A DNA stretch of 64,000 nucleotides from Thermomonospora echinospora (GTDB lineage: Bacteria; Actinomycetota; Actinomycetes; Streptosporangiales; Streptosporangiaceae). Below, in pieces: positions 25,007 through 33,806 of this stretch. Where the stretch lies: positions 62,001 through 126,000 of the forward strand of contig NZ_FNVO01000015.1 of NCBI RefSeq assembly GCF_900108175.1, read 5' to 3'. The position numbers were made by a program, and so were the translations under genes. The notes beneath the pieces were generated by a model. That model was not told where the DNA came from, searched no databases, and worked only from the letters and a program-made list of their open reading frames with translations. Position 1 is the stretch's first letter. Each line of letters opens with the position of its first letter.

Positions 25007-26479
25007 TCAGGAGGAGGGCCGGCCCGTCCTGGTCAGGGCGTCCTGGGGGTCAACCTTCTGCTGCGGCCGGGGCGCTTCGGTCGGCTCGATCCGGGTCAGG
25101 TCGGCGGCCGAGGTCGTCCCGACATGGCCCGGGCGTGCGGCGCGCAGGGCGAACAGGGTTTCCGGCAGCAACCAGACCAGCAGGATCGCCAGGGGCACCC
25201 GCCAGCCGCCGGTCGCCTCGTTCAGCACCCCGATCAGGAACGGGCCCGCGCCGGCGAGCAGGTATCCGGTGGTCTGCGCCATCCCGGACAGCTCCGCCGC
25301 CGCCCGGGGGGTCGCCGAACGCAGCGTGATCAGCGTGAACGCCAGCGGGAAGGCGGCGCCGAGAGCGATCCCCAGCACGACCGTCCACAGCCAGCCGGCC
25401 TCGGGCGCCAGCAGCAGCCCGGCCACCCCGCCGATCAACAGCGCCATCACGGCCACGACCAACGGCCGCTGGTCCGCCCGCCGCGCCGCGAGCACCGGCA
25501 TGACCATCCCGGTCGGGATGCCCAGCAGCATCGTCACCGAGAGCATGAGCCCCGCCGTGGCGGCGGTGTACCCGTGGTCCCGCATGATCGCCGGCAGCCA
25601 CGACATCAGTACGTAGAAGGTCAGCGACTGCATCCCCATGAAGAGCGTCACGTACCAGGCCAGCCGGCTCCGCAGCACCGACCCGGAAGCGCCCTCGCCG
25701 CGCGGCGCCGCACCTTGGGCCACCACACCGGTCGGCTTCCCGGCCTGCGGCGGAACATCAGACGCCGTCCCAGCGCCCTGAGCCACCGTGTCGGCCGGCT
25801 TCCCGGCCTGCGGGGAAACGCCGGGCGTCGTCCGGGAATCGCCGGGCGAGGCCGAGGGCTCCGTCCCGGCGGACACGGCCGCGGCGGCACGGCGCCGGAC
25901 CGCCAGTGGAGCCCAGACGGAGACCCCGACCAGTGCCGGGACCGCCCACACGGCCAGTGCCGTCCGCCAGCCGCCCAGTTCGTTCAGCGGAACGGCGAGC
26001 CCGGAGGACAGCGCCGCGCCGGTGGACATCAGCATCATCGCCAGGCCGGTGAACAGGCCCACCCGTTCCGGGAAGGCGCTCTTGATGACGTACGGCATCA
26101 GCACGTTGCCGATGGCGATCCCCGCCCCGGCCATCGCCGTGCCCGCGAACAGGGCCGCGGTCGCCAGCCCGCCCGGCCAGGGCGCCGACCGCAGCAGGAT
26201 GCCGCCCATGATCAGCAGTAGCGCGCCGGTCAGCGTCACCTCCGTGCCGACTCTGCGGGCCAGCGGCGGCGCGAGCGCGGCGAAGGCGCCCAGGCACAGC
26301 ACCGGCAGGGTGGTGAGCACGCCCATCGCGGTGGTGGACAGCCCCAGCGCGTGCTGCAGGTCGTCCAGCAGCGGCGAGACGCCGGTGATCGCCGCGCGCA
26401 GGTTGAGGGCGAGCAGGACGAGGCCGGCGACGGTCCAGGCGGCCGCCGAACGGCTGACACGGGGAGTGGAGGAGCTCAT
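25007..26479 (-). CDS. CynX/NimT-family MFS transporter
   Basis: 490 aa, twelve predicted helices. N-terminal helix LVLLALNLRAAITGVSPLL has the NLRxxI motif of the cyanate/nitroimidazole permease (CP) family. GNVLMPYVIKSAFPERVG and TGLAMMLMSTGAAL are characteristic. The central cytoplasmic loop (~205-265) contains an imperfect duplication (PQAGKPADTVAQGAG / PQAGKPTGVVAQGAA). Substrate unknown, possibly an organic anion. The FadR-type regulator gene lies upstream on the same strand, probably in one operon. A decayed relative of this gene occurs at 33706-33806. Confidence 0.9.
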   Translation of the reverse strand: MSSSTPRVSRSAAAWTVAGLVLLALNLRAAITGVSPLLDDLQHALGLSTTAMGVLTTLPVLCLGAFAALAPPLARRVGTEVTLTGALLLIMGGILLRSAPWPGGLATAALFAGTAMAGAGIAIGNVLMPYVIKSAFPERVGLFTGLAMMLMSTGAALSSGLAVPLNELGGWRTALAVWAVPALVGVSVWAPLAVRRRAAAAVSAGTEPSASPGDSRTTPGVSPQAGKPADTVAQGAGTASDVPPQAGKPTGVVAQGAAPRGEGASGSVLRSRLAWYVTLFMGMQSLTFYVLMSWLPAIMRDHGYTAATAGLMLSVTMLLGIPTGMVMPVLAARRADQRPLVVAVMALLIGGVAGLLLAPEAGWLWTVVLGIALGAAFPLAFTLITLRSATPRAAAELSGMAQTTGYLLAGAGPFLIGVLNEATGGWRVPLAILLVWLLPETLFALRAARPGHVGTTSAADLTRIEPTEAPRPQQKVDPQDALTRTGRPSS

Positions 26480-26596
26480 GCTGCTTTCGCCGATACGACT
26501 TGGGCAGGGCTCCGCCGGCGGGGTACGCGGCGGAACTCGCTCAGGTGGTCAGGGCCGGTCGGGCCCGGGGGACGGAGAGGGACGACGGCCTCGGGG

Positions 26597-27286
26597 TCAG
26601 CCGGAGGGCAGTCCGCTCAGGAAGCGGAACACCGCCTCCAGACAGGTGTGCGTGGCCCGCTCGGCGCCCTCGGCGTCTCCGGCGACCACGGCGTCGGCGA
26701 TGGGGGAATGGGGGACCTCGATGTCCCCATGCTCCAGCAGGTCGAGGGAGGCCGTGATGCCGGCGCGCAGCGCCTCCCTGAAGTCGCCGTAGAGGTCGAT
26801 CATCACGCGGTTGTGCGTGGCCTCGACGACCGCCGTGTGGAAGGCCAGGTCGGCCTCCACGAACGCGGTGCGGTCCCTGGACGCCAGCGCCTCCTCACAG
26901 CACGCCTGGGCCCGCCTGATCGCCGCGACGTCCGCGTCGGTGCGGCGGGCGGCGGCCAGCCGTGCCGCCTCCGCCTCCAGGGCGCGCCGCACTTCGAGGA
27001 TCTCCAGGATCTCGGCGGTCCGCAGGCGCCGCCGCATCGCGCCGGACAGCTCGCTGGTGGCCCGGACGTAGGTGCCGTCACCCTGCCGGCATTCCAGCAG
27101 CCCGGCATGGGTCAGCGCGCGGACGGCCTCCCGTACGGTGTTGCGCCCGACGCCGAGAGTCTCCGACAGCACGGGCTCCGGCGGGATCTTGTCGCCCACG
27201 GCCCACGCGCCCGCGACGATCTCGCCCTTGAGCTGGTCGATCACCTGATCCACCAGAGACGAACGGCGAGCCGTGCGCAAAGTCAT
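26597..27286 (-). CDS. FadR-type GntR regulator (FCD domain)
   Basis: 229 aa from ATG 27286, chosen because GGGGGA lies 5 nt upstream. The frame is open to 27331. N-terminal winged helix: VDQVIDQLKGEIVAGAWAVG, IPPEPVLSETLGVGRNTVRE and GLLECRQGDGTYV. C-terminal FCD domain with EADLAFHTAVVEATHNRV and the metal/ligand His residues. Located directly upstream of and co-oriented with the CynX-type MFS gene, so it likely controls the transporter in response to its substrate. Confidence 0.9.
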   Translation of the reverse strand: MTLRTARRSSLVDQVIDQLKGEIVAGAWAVGDKIPPEPVLSETLGVGRNTVREAVRALTHAGLLECRQGDGTYVRATSELSGAMRRRLRTAEILEILEVRRALEAEAARLAAARRTDADVAAIRRAQACCEEALASRDRTAFVEADLAFHTAVVEATHNRVMIDLYGDFREALRAGITASLDLLEHGDIEVPHSPIADAVVAGDAEGAERATHTCLEAVFRFLSGLPSG

Positions 27287-27410
27287 CAGATCCCCCACCA
27301 TCGGAACGCGATGACCAACCCGGTGAGCCAATCATCCCATGTCTCTATGTTACGACCATAAGCGGCGACAGCCCGTTTCATCCCACCATGTCAGCGACCT
27401 CACACCACCC

Positions 27411-27455
27411 CGAACGGATCGGCCCGAGGCCCCAGGCCTCGGGCCGATCCGTTCG
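27411..27455. terminator. Terminator
   Basis: Perfect 21-nt arms (27411-27431 and 27435-27455) with a 3-nt loop. Terminates the XRE-TPR gene that ends at 27582 on the minus strand, and shields the FadR-type gene promoter. Confidence 0.85.
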
Positions 27456-27581
27456 GCTGGATCGAGTGCTCGGTGGGCGGGCATGTGCGCGCCTGGGAGC
27501 GGGAAGGGGCCCGGCCTGCGGGCAGGGCGCCGTGGTCGTGCCGGTGGCGTCCCATCCGCGGGCCGGAGGCGGGTTATCGGG

Positions 27582-29138
27582 TCATGTGGCGGTGGGCAGG
27601 GTGACGTCCGAGGTCGCCTCCGGGTCCAGGGCGGAGTGGTGCCGGAAGGAGGGGCGCAGGCCGGCCGCCTCCAGGGCGCGGCGGTACGCGGCGGTGGCGC
27701 CGGTGGCGTCCTCCGCGGCCTCGAACAGCTCGCCGAGTTCGCGCAGCAGGTGGGCGACCGGACGCCCGTGGCCCTCGCGTCCGAGGTGGTCCAGCCGTTC
27801 GGCGGTGTCCCGCAGCACCTCCAGCGCGGCGCCTCGGGCGTTCTGCGCCAGCCTGGCGCGGGCGACGATCAGCCTCGCCTGGACGAGCTGGAAGGCCCGC
27901 GCATCGGCCCCGAGAGCGAGACCGCCGCGCTGCGCTCCGGGACCGTGGTGTCCCTCCGAGGCGCCGAAGCCGAGGTCGTCGCGGCCGGTGTAGGGCGGCT
28001 CGCCGCCGGTCTCCCCTCGGCCGTTCACCTGCGGCGCGGCGGCGCCCTTCGCACGGTCCTGGACCGGTCCCGCCGACGGAACGGACGAGTCCGCGGACAT
28101 ACCGGCCAGCTCCCGTTCCACGGCCTCGACGGCCTGGTCCGGCTCGCCGAGCAGGACCAGGGCCCGCGCGGTCTCGATGACGCAGTCGATCGCCTCGGCC
28201 CCGCGCAGGTCGGACGCGGCCCCATTGAGCAGCTCCATGGCCTCCGCCGCCGGATGCGGCGCGTCCCCGAACGGGGGGACGCCGCGCAGCAGGGCCCGGG
28301 CGGCCGCCATGTGCAACCTGGCCTGCGCACGGATCCGGGCGCCCTCGTCCTGGGCGGCCAGCGCCTGGTCGGCCAGATGGAGGGCGTCGCCGACCGCCCC
28401 CTGCTCCAGCGCGACGGCGCTGGCGTGCCGGTAGGCGTCGGACAGGGAGCCCTCGGCGGGCGCACCGATGCCCAGGACCTCGCGGCCCAGGCGGTGGGCG
28501 CGTTCGGGGTCGGCCCGGTCGACGTACGCCAGCAGCAGCACCCGGCTGGCCTCGGTGTGCTCCTCGCCCGCCGTCAACTCCAGGTCGTGCAGCCGAGCCA
28601 GCACCCGTTCGCCCAGGGCGATGGCCTGGCCGAGGTCGCCGACGGCGTGGTAGCAGCGGGCCAGGGCCACCAGGACCGGCAGCGCGCTGGCCCGGCCGGG
28701 GTCTCGCTCGGCCTGCTCGCGCAGCTCCTCGAAGACGCCGATCGCCGCCTCCACGCGGCCCAGCGCCTCCAGCGCCTGGGCCCGGCCCCAGTGGGCGCGG
28801 GTGGTCAGCTCCGGATCGTCACTGCCGGAGATCACATCGTCAAAGCCGGCCAGCGCGGCGGAGGCGTCACCGGCGGACAGGGAAAGGCGGGCGTACCGTT
28901 CGCGTACCTCCAGATGGGCGCGCTGCTCCGGCTCGATGCCCTCGGCCAGGTACTCCGAGGTGCAGCCGAGGCGCTCGGCGAGCAGCCGGAGCACCGCCGG
29001 CGTGGGCGTGCGTTTGCCCGACTCGATCAGCGAGATGTAGCTGTCAGAAAGGTCGTGGCCGGCGAGTTGTGCCTGCGACATGCGTCTGGTCAGCCGCAGG
29101 TTGCGGACGCGTTCACCGACGTTGCCTGGACCCGGCAT
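27582..29138 (-). CDS. XRE-family regulator with TPR array
   Basis: 518 aa. Residues ~6-65 HTH (VGERVRNLRLTRRMSQAQLAG, SDSYISLIESGKRTPT, LRLLAERLGC), then an uninterrupted series of tetratricopeptide-like helical pairs up to the C-terminus (HWGRAQALEALGRVEAAIGVF, VLVALARCYHAVGDLGQAIAL, AYRRALEAAGL). A low-complexity insert near 375-425 separates the last repeats. The build resembles peptide-sensing RRNPP-type regulators and the actinomycete XRE-TPR group. No small peptide gene was found next to it. Confidence 0.85.
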   Translation of the reverse strand: MPGPGNVGERVRNLRLTRRMSQAQLAGHDLSDSYISLIESGKRTPTPAVLRLLAERLGCTSEYLAEGIEPEQRAHLEVRERYARLSLSAGDASAALAGFDDVISGSDDPELTTRAHWGRAQALEALGRVEAAIGVFEELREQAERDPGRASALPVLVALARCYHAVGDLGQAIALGERVLARLHDLELTAGEEHTEASRVLLLAYVDRADPERAHRLGREVLGIGAPAEGSLSDAYRHASAVALEQGAVGDALHLADQALAAQDEGARIRAQARLHMAAARALLRGVPPFGDAPHPAAEAMELLNGAASDLRGAEAIDCVIETARALVLLGEPDQAVEAVERELAGMSADSSVPSAGPVQDRAKGAAAPQVNGRGETGGEPPYTGRDDLGFGASEGHHGPGAQRGGLALGADARAFQLVQARLIVARARLAQNARGAALEVLRDTAERLDHLGREGHGRPVAHLLRELGELFEAAEDATGATAAYRRALEAAGLRPSFRHHSALDPEATSDVTLPTAT

Positions 29139-29329
29139 GTGGACTCACTTAGCGGAAGTAATCAGGCGGCTGGGGTTCCGACATGATTGCACGTTGGCGG
29201 GCTGACGCACCCCGAGAGTAACCCAAGCAACGCGGACAAGATTGTCATTCGGCCGCATTGGCGACCTGTACCCCGGGATCGGGCGCCGTCCAGCGCGCCC
29301 CCGGAGCCGGCCGCCACCGGGTCCGCAGG

Positions 29330-29854
29330 TCAGTCGTCGGCGGTCGCGTTCTTGTTGGGGAAGATCATTTCGCAGACCTCGAGGTAGAGCTGTTCGGGGT
29401 AGGGCAGGTAGTCCACGGTGCGCAGCGCCTGGTCCTGACCCGCGGACTCCAGCACGAACGAGCCGTAGCCGAGCATCCGCCCCACGATGGACCGCTCGAA
29501 GCTCATGTCGGTGACCTTGGCCAGCGGCATCATGCCGACCTTGCGGGTGATCAGCCCGGTGGTGAGGATCATCCGCTGGTTGGTGATCACGAAGTAGTCC
29601 ACCGACCACTCGGCCACCCGCCACACGAACCAGCCGAGCAGCAGCAGCCAGCCCCACCAGATCCAGTTCAGCGACTGGCCGGCGTCGACCACGTTGCTGA
29701 GCACCCCGGCGACGATCAGCCCGCCCAGCACCAGCCCCACCGGGGCCATGAGCACCGCCGGGTGTCGCCGTACGGTGATGACCTGGCTCTCGTGGGGCAG
29801 CAGGTACTTGTTGACGGAGGCGGGCGCCGAGTCGCCGGGTGTGACGAGCCTCAT
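29330..29854 (-). CDS. PH-domain membrane protein (bacterial PH / YdbS-like)
   Basis: 174 aa from ATG 29854 with GGAG 6 nt upstream. The frame extends to 29986 without support. After SVNKYLLPHESQVITVRRHPAVL come two membrane helices (APVGLVLGGLIVAGVLSNVV; WIWWGWLLLLGWFVWRVA) and a bacterial PH domain (YFVITNQRMILTTGLITRKVGMMPL, TDMSFERSIVGRMLGYGSFVLES). Widely conserved in actinomycetes, with role in envelope maintenance suspected but unproven. Stand-alone gene. Confidence 0.85.
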   Translation of the reverse strand: MRLVTPGDSAPASVNKYLLPHESQVITVRRHPAVLMAPVGLVLGGLIVAGVLSNVVDAGQSLNWIWWGWLLLLGWFVWRVAEWSVDYFVITNQRMILTTGLITRKVGMMPLAKVTDMSFERSIVGRMLGYGSFVLESAGQDQALRTVDYLPYPEQLYLEVCEMIFPNKNATADD

Positions 29855-30093
29855 ATGACTCCGCCCTCGGACCGGGCCGACGGGCCTTCGAACGATCTCG
29901 CTGGACAGAAGGCCACGGAGACCGCAGCGGCCCCCATGGCGTACTTCTTGGCGGGCACGACTGCCTCCCGGAGCACGGTGACCCACTGACCCCAGGTCAG
30001 TCTTACATCAGCGGCCACTCACGGCAAAGGAACCCACGTAAGCGAGCGCACGCGGGTAGGCACAACGCTCCCCCAGGGGTAGCTCCCGGGCCC

Positions 30094-30447
30094 TCAGACG
30101 GGATGCTCTGGTGTGGACTGCGGGGCCGCGAGGCCGGGGGCTGCCTGGCGCCGCTTCTCGGCGGCCACCGCCGCGAGCACCCGCAGATGCTTGCGGGCGA
30201 TCCGCTCCACCAGGTCAGGTGCCGCGGAACCGGTGACGTCCCGGGCGCCGTACCGGGCGGCCGCGACGTACCGCGTCACCGTGGCCGAGTCGTGCACCCC
30301 GGCGAACTCCCTGGTCAGCCGATCCGCGACCGCCCCGTATCCGGTCAGGTCGCCGTTCTCGTGGTAACCCATGCCGATCCCCAGCGCCTCGCTCGCGCCG
30401 ACCCGGTTCCCCCGTACGACCGGGTGACGGAGAGGAACGAAGGTCAA
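30094..30447 (-). CDS. Hypothetical protein, three-helix-bundle dimerisation-like
   Basis: 117 aa. Central part GYGAVADRLTREFAGVHDSATVTRYVAAARYGARD and DLVERIARKHLRVLAAVAAE resembles the actinobacterial three-helix bundle dimerisation domain (DUF3562 type), which has three amphipathic helices. The first ~25 residues are poorly conserved and a later start at GTG or ATG is possible. Lies 73 nt downstream of upp on the same strand and may be co-transcribed. Confidence 0.55.
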   Translation of the reverse strand: MTFVPLRHPVVRGNRVGASEALGIGMGYHENGDLTGYGAVADRLTREFAGVHDSATVTRYVAAARYGARDVTGSAAPDLVERIARKHLRVLAAVAAEKRRQAAPGLAAPQSTPEHPV

Positions 30448-30520
30448 CGTTCCGTAGTACGCCCGTACCCTCGGCGACCGCCCGGCGAAACCGTGCCGCA
30501 GAGACGGTGGGGCGCCCCGC

Positions 30521-31159
30521 TCAGACGACCCCGTAGAGCCGGTCCCCGGCGTCCCCGAGGCCCGGGACGATGAAGCCCAGGTCGTTCAGGTGGGAGTCGA
30601 CCGCCGCGGTGACCACCCGGATGGGGGCGTCGGTGTCGGCGAACGCGTTCTCCATGTACTTCAGGCCCTCCGGCGCGGCCAGCAGGCAGATCGCCGTCAC
30701 GTCGGTCGCGCCGCGGCTCAGCAGCAGCCGGACGGCGGCGGCCAGGGTGCCGCCGGTGGCCAGCATCGGGTCCAGCACGTAGCACTGCCGCCCGGACAGG
30801 TCCTCCGGCAGCCGGGTGGCGTACGTCTGGGCCTGCAGGCTGCCCTCGTCCCTGATCATGCCGAGGAAGCCGACCTCGGCCGTGGGCAGCAGCCGGGTCA
30901 TCCCGTCCAGCATCCCCAGCCCGGCCCGCAGGATCGGCACCACCAGCGGCTTGGGGGTGGCCAGTTGCACGCCCTTGGCGTCCGTCAGCGGGGTCCGGAC
31001 GGTGGTCTCGGCCACGCGGACGTCACGGGTGGCCTCGTAGGCCAGCAGCGTGACGAGTTCGTCGGCCAGTCGGCGGAACGTCGGCGAATCGGTGTTCGCG
31101 TCCCGCAGCACGGTCAGCTTGTGCGCGACCAGCGGATGGTCGACGGCCAGGGTCTCCAT
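30521..31159 (-). CDS. upp: Uracil phosphoribosyltransferase
   Basis: 212 aa from ATG 31159 ([20 protein letters not shown], the normal family start). PRPP loop [17 protein letters not shown], uracil-recognising C-terminus [21 protein letters not shown], and [13 protein letters not shown] are all intact. Converts uracil plus PRPP to UMP in pyrimidine salvage. Cytoplasmic, normally GTP-stimulated. Divergent from the small basic gene at 31230. Confidence 0.97.
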   Translation of the reverse strand: METLAVDHPLVAHKLTVLRDANTDSPTFRRLADELVTLLAYEATRDVRVAETTVRTPLTDAKGVQLATPKPLVVPILRAGLGMLDGMTRLLPTAEVGFLGMIRDEGSLQAQTYATRLPEDLSGRQCYVLDPMLATGGTLAAAVRLLLSRGATDVTAICLLAAPEGLKYMENAFADTDAPIRVVTAAVDSHLNDLGFIVPGLGDAGDRLYGVV

Positions 31160-31229
31160 GCAGATCACGGTAGCCCACCCGTCCGGCGGCACCGGGCATG
31201 GATGACGCCACCCGGGGAATCATCGGAAG

Positions 31230-31412
31230 ATGAGCACAGAGCGCAACGGAGAGCCAACCCCCGAGGAGGTTCGGGACCGGCTGCGCAGGCGCGCCATCTT
31301 CCTACGCGAGCTCGCCGAGGCCCGGGAGCTGCGACGACGCGTGACGCCGCACCGATCTCGCCGTGCCCGTATCCATGCCGCCCTGCGCCGACGGACGTTC
31401 CGGCTCCACTAG
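31230..31412 (+). CDS. Small basic hypothetical protein
   Basis: 60 aa, ATG 31230 with GGAAG immediately upstream. MSTERNGEPTPEEVRDRLRR then LRELAEARELRRRVTPHRSR, almost entirely charged helix with 21 Arg/Lys residues. Could bind nucleic acid. It is the kind of short gene found between upp and tadA-associated genes in related actinomycetes, but I cannot confirm conservation. Confidence 0.45.
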   Translation: MSTERNGEPTPEEVRDRLRRRAIFLRELAEARELRRRVTPHRSRRARIHAALRRRTFRLH

Positions 31413-31611
31413 CAGGTGCGTGACCGCCGGCTCGTACGCGCCTCCCGGAGGCGCCGCCCACCGACCAGAGACCTCGACGCCACCGCCCGCGAAGAAGGGC
31501 CGCGGCGACTCGTCACCTGGCCCCGCACGGCCCGCCGAGTTTGGCGGGTGCGTGCGCGCATGCGTGCGGCATCTGCGACCATGCCCAGGCAGGTACCGCG
31601 CCGATGGGGTG

Positions 31612-32100
31612 ATGATGACGGATCTTGACGCGACGGACTTCGCCGTCGTGGTGTATCGCGAAGACGACTGCTGGGAGGCCGAGGTTCTTCCGGTCGCGCT
31701 CACCCGAGATCTGGCGGGGCTGATCCATGCCCTGCGCCAGCAGCCCAGCATCGGCGGCACCATCGGGCTGGTCGCGGTCGGCGACGACTTCTTCGTGGCC
31801 ATCCGGGTGCTGGGCGACGAGGTGATGGTGTTCCTGTCGGATGTGACCGCCTCGGTGGACTGGCCGCTGGCCGGGCAGGTGCTCGACCACCTCGACATCC
31901 CCATCCCCGAAGACGAGGAGCTGGACCAGGTGCTGCCGGTCGGCGACATGTCGATCTTCGCCGACCTCGGGCTGGACGAGATGGAGCTCGGCGCCATCTC
32001 CGGGGATCTCGACCTGTACCCGGACGAGATGCTGCTCAGCATCTCCGAACGGCTCGGATTCGGTCCTCCTTTCGAGCGGGCCCTCGACACCATCGGGTAG
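31612..32100 (+). CDS. tRNA adenosine deaminase-associated protein, copy 1
   Basis: 162 aa, tandem ATGs at 31612 and 31615 after GATGGGG. Acidic, with FAVVVYREDDCWEAEVLP, a central VAVGDDFFVAIRV and C-terminal MELGAISGDLDLYPDEMLLSIS / ERLGFGPPFE. It belongs to the family placed next to tadA throughout actinobacteria (TIGR03941 type), role unproven. It is a diverged paralogue of the next gene: both share FAVV..., WFAI/FFVAI, ADLGxD and the xxLGFGxxF tail. Confidence 0.8.
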   Translation: MMTDLDATDFAVVVYREDDCWEAEVLPVALTRDLAGLIHALRQQPSIGGTIGLVAVGDDFFVAIRVLGDEVMVFLSDVTASVDWPLAGQVLDHLDIPIPEDEELDQVLPVGDMSIFADLGLDEMELGAISGDLDLYPDEMLLSISERLGFGPPFERALDTIG

Positions 32101-32120
32101 TCCTGGTTCACAATGAGTGC

Positions 32121-32558
32121 GTGTCGTACTTCGCCGTGGTCTTCGCCCGGACCCCGCAGGGCTGGGTCGGCGCCGAGGCCGCCTTGGACGAGGCGGAGGT
32201 CGTCGACGACCTCACCGATCTGATGCGCGAGGCCGCCGTCGAGACCCTCGGCGAGACCGTCCTGCTGCTCGCCGAGGCGGACGACGAGTGGTTCGCGATC
32301 GCCCGTATCGACGGCGAGGGGGAGCCGCGGGTCTTCCTGTCGGCCGCCCGGGACGAGGGGCTGGCCGGGCTGTTCCACCAGTTCGTCGGGGAGGTCCCCG
32401 AAGGCGAGGCGGGCGGCGACCCCGACCTGCTGGCGGATCTCGGCGTGGACGCCGCGCGCCTCGGCGAGCTCGGGGAGCGGGTGCTGCCCGGCGACGCCCT
32501 CTTCGAGATCGCCGAACAGCTCGGCTTCGGCGAGGAATTCGACGGCCTCCGCGCCTGA
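32121..32558 (+). CDS. tRNA adenosine deaminase-associated protein, copy 2
   Basis: 145 aa. MSYFAVVFARTPQGWVGAEA, then LLLAEADDEWFAIARIDGE, LLADLGVDAARLGELGERVL and IAEQLGFGEEFDGL. Strongly acidic. Ends 5 nt before tadA and clearly forms an operon with it. Twenty nucleotides separate it from copy 1. Presumed to modulate or assist TadA, which is an inference from constant neighbourhood. Confidence 0.85.
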   Translation: MSYFAVVFARTPQGWVGAEAALDEAEVVDDLTDLMREAAVETLGETVLLLAEADDEWFAIARIDGEGEPRVFLSAARDEGLAGLFHQFVGEVPEGEAGGDPDLLADLGVDAARLGELGERVLPGDALFEIAEQLGFGEEFDGLRA

Positions 32559-32563
32559 CCCTC

Positions 32564-33052
32564 ATGAACGACGCTCGCGAGATCGACCCCGTCCACGCCG
32601 AGTTCGAGCAGCCGATGCGGCTGGCGCTCGCCGAGGCCCGGCTCGCCATGGACGACGGGGACGTTCCGGTCGGCGCCGTCGTCCTGGACGCCACCGGCCA
32701 GGTCATCGCCGCCGGGCACAACGAGCGGGAGCTCACGGCCGACCCGACCGCGCACGCCGAGGTCGTCGCCCTGCGCGCGGCCGCGGCCCGGCTGGGGGGC
32801 TGGCGGCTGGCCGGGTGCACCCTTGTCGTCACGCTGGAGCCGTGCACCATGTGCGCGGGCGCCGCCGTGCTGGCCCGGGTGGAGCGCATCGTGTACGGCG
32901 CCGTCGATCTGAAGGCGGGCGCCGTGGGCTCTCTGTGGGACGTCGTACGTGATCGCCGGCTCAACCACCGGCCCGAGGTGATCGCCGAGGTCCTCGCCGA
33001 AGAGTGCGGAGCCGTGCTGACCGAGTTCTTCGCGCGCCGTAGAGCCGGATAG
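32564..33052 (+). CDS. tadA: tRNA-specific adenosine deaminase
   Basis: 162 aa. Zinc and catalytic motifs of the cytidine/adenosine deaminase fold: HAEVVALRAAA (His and proton-shuttling Glu) and LEPCTMCAGA (two Cys ligands), plus VPVGAVVLD and NHRPEVIAEVL. It converts A34 of tRNA-Arg(ACG) to inosine. ATG 32564 lacks a clear ribosome site and lies just 5 nt behind the previous stop, so coupling by translation is likely. Next feature downstream is tRNA-Ser(CGA). Confidence 0.95.
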   Translation: MNDAREIDPVHAEFEQPMRLALAEARLAMDDGDVPVGAVVLDATGQVIAAGHNERELTADPTAHAEVVALRAAAARLGGWRLAGCTLVVTLEPCTMCAGAAVLARVERIVYGAVDLKAGAVGSLWDVVRDRRLNHRPEVIAEVLAEECGAVLTEFFARRRAG

Positions 33053-33092
33053 GAGTTCGATGCTCGCCCCGGAGTCGGGTAGGCTTCGCGGC

Positions 33093-33179
33093 GGTGGTGT
33101 CGCCTAGTGGCCGAGGGCGCACGCCTCGAAAGCGTGTGATGGGGCAACTCATCCGTGGGTTCAAATCCCACCACCACCG
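33093..33179 (+). tRNA. tRNA-Ser (CGA)
   Basis: Acceptor GGTGGTG/CACCACC with G73, anticodon loop CTCGAAA giving CGA, T-arm GTGGG-TTCAAAT-CCCAC, long variable arm. CCA not encoded. A -10-like TAGGCT lies 8 nt upstream (33080-33085). Confidence 0.95.
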
Positions 33180-33185
33180 CCCAGG

Positions 33186-33231
33186 AAAACCGCCTCTGAC
33201 CTGCTGCAACGCAGCGCCGGAGGCGGTTTTT
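33186..33231 (+). terminator. Rho-independent terminator after tRNA-Ser
   Basis: AAAACCGCCTC (33186-33196) pairs with GAGGCGGTTTT (33220-33230), followed by another T. The loop holds a small CTGC/GCAG hairpin. Confidence 0.9.
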
Positions 33232-33705
33232 CCGTCTCTGGGGGTTCCCGACCGGGACGCACCCCCTCGGATGAGAGCGAAGAACCCGCCTCCGCACAAG
33301 ATCGACCGCGTGATTCGAACCAGCATTCGATCACGGGGTCGCGGACAAGAGGTGCGAGTCTTGGCAACCGGGACGAAGACACGAGCGCAGCGGGGACGGT
33401 GGTCGCGGTGCGCCGAGGGGATCGAGAAGAAGACCCTCCAGCACGGCGACCCCTTGTACCGCGTTCGCCGGCGCCACGGTCGACGACGCCACCTCGACCG
33501 CGCTCGTCACCGGCATCACCGGCATCACCATCGCCGGCTACACACGCTCGTGCGGCTCGCCGAAGCCCGATGGCCGTGGGTCGGCACACTGCTCGGCGTC
33601 GCCTGGCGCCCCGCCTACGGTCCCGAGATGGCCGTGCGCGTCCGCGCGGTCGTCGTTCCTGGTTCGGTGCGCGACGAGCTCGACCGCGTCCAGCGGACGG
33701 CCGTC
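33232..33705. other. Region without recognisable gene at start of accessory island
   Basis: 474 bp. No frame is convincing on either strand. Likely decayed DNA between tRNA-Ser and the MFS remnant, possibly the left flank of a tRNA-linked insertion. Confidence 0.4.
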
Positions 33706-33806
33706 CGAGGACATCGCGGCACCGGTCGACATCAGCATCATCGCCAGGCCGGTGAAAAGGCCCACCCTTTCCGGGAAGACGCTCTTGATGACGTACGGCA
33801 TCAGCG
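33706..33806 (-). pseudogene. Fragment of a CynX-type MFS transporter gene
   Basis: Encodes MPYVIKSVFPERVGLFTGLA and MMLMSTGAAMSS, matching residues of the intact transporter at 25007-26479. About 100 bp are aligned (roughly to 26005-26102), with several substitutions, so it derives from a diverged paralogue, not a recent copy. Truncated on both sides. It abuts the end of the phosphotransferase gene (stop overlaps in TGATG). Confidence 0.75.

Noticed and set aside
24041-26221. 726-codon plus-strand frame across the DMT and MFS genes
   Set aside because: Shadow frame, Arg/Gly/Pro/Gln-rich, overlapping two genes of known families.
33161-33589. 142-codon minus-strand frame after tRNA-Ser
   Set aside because: Runs through the terminator and tRNA; low-complexity; no homology pattern.
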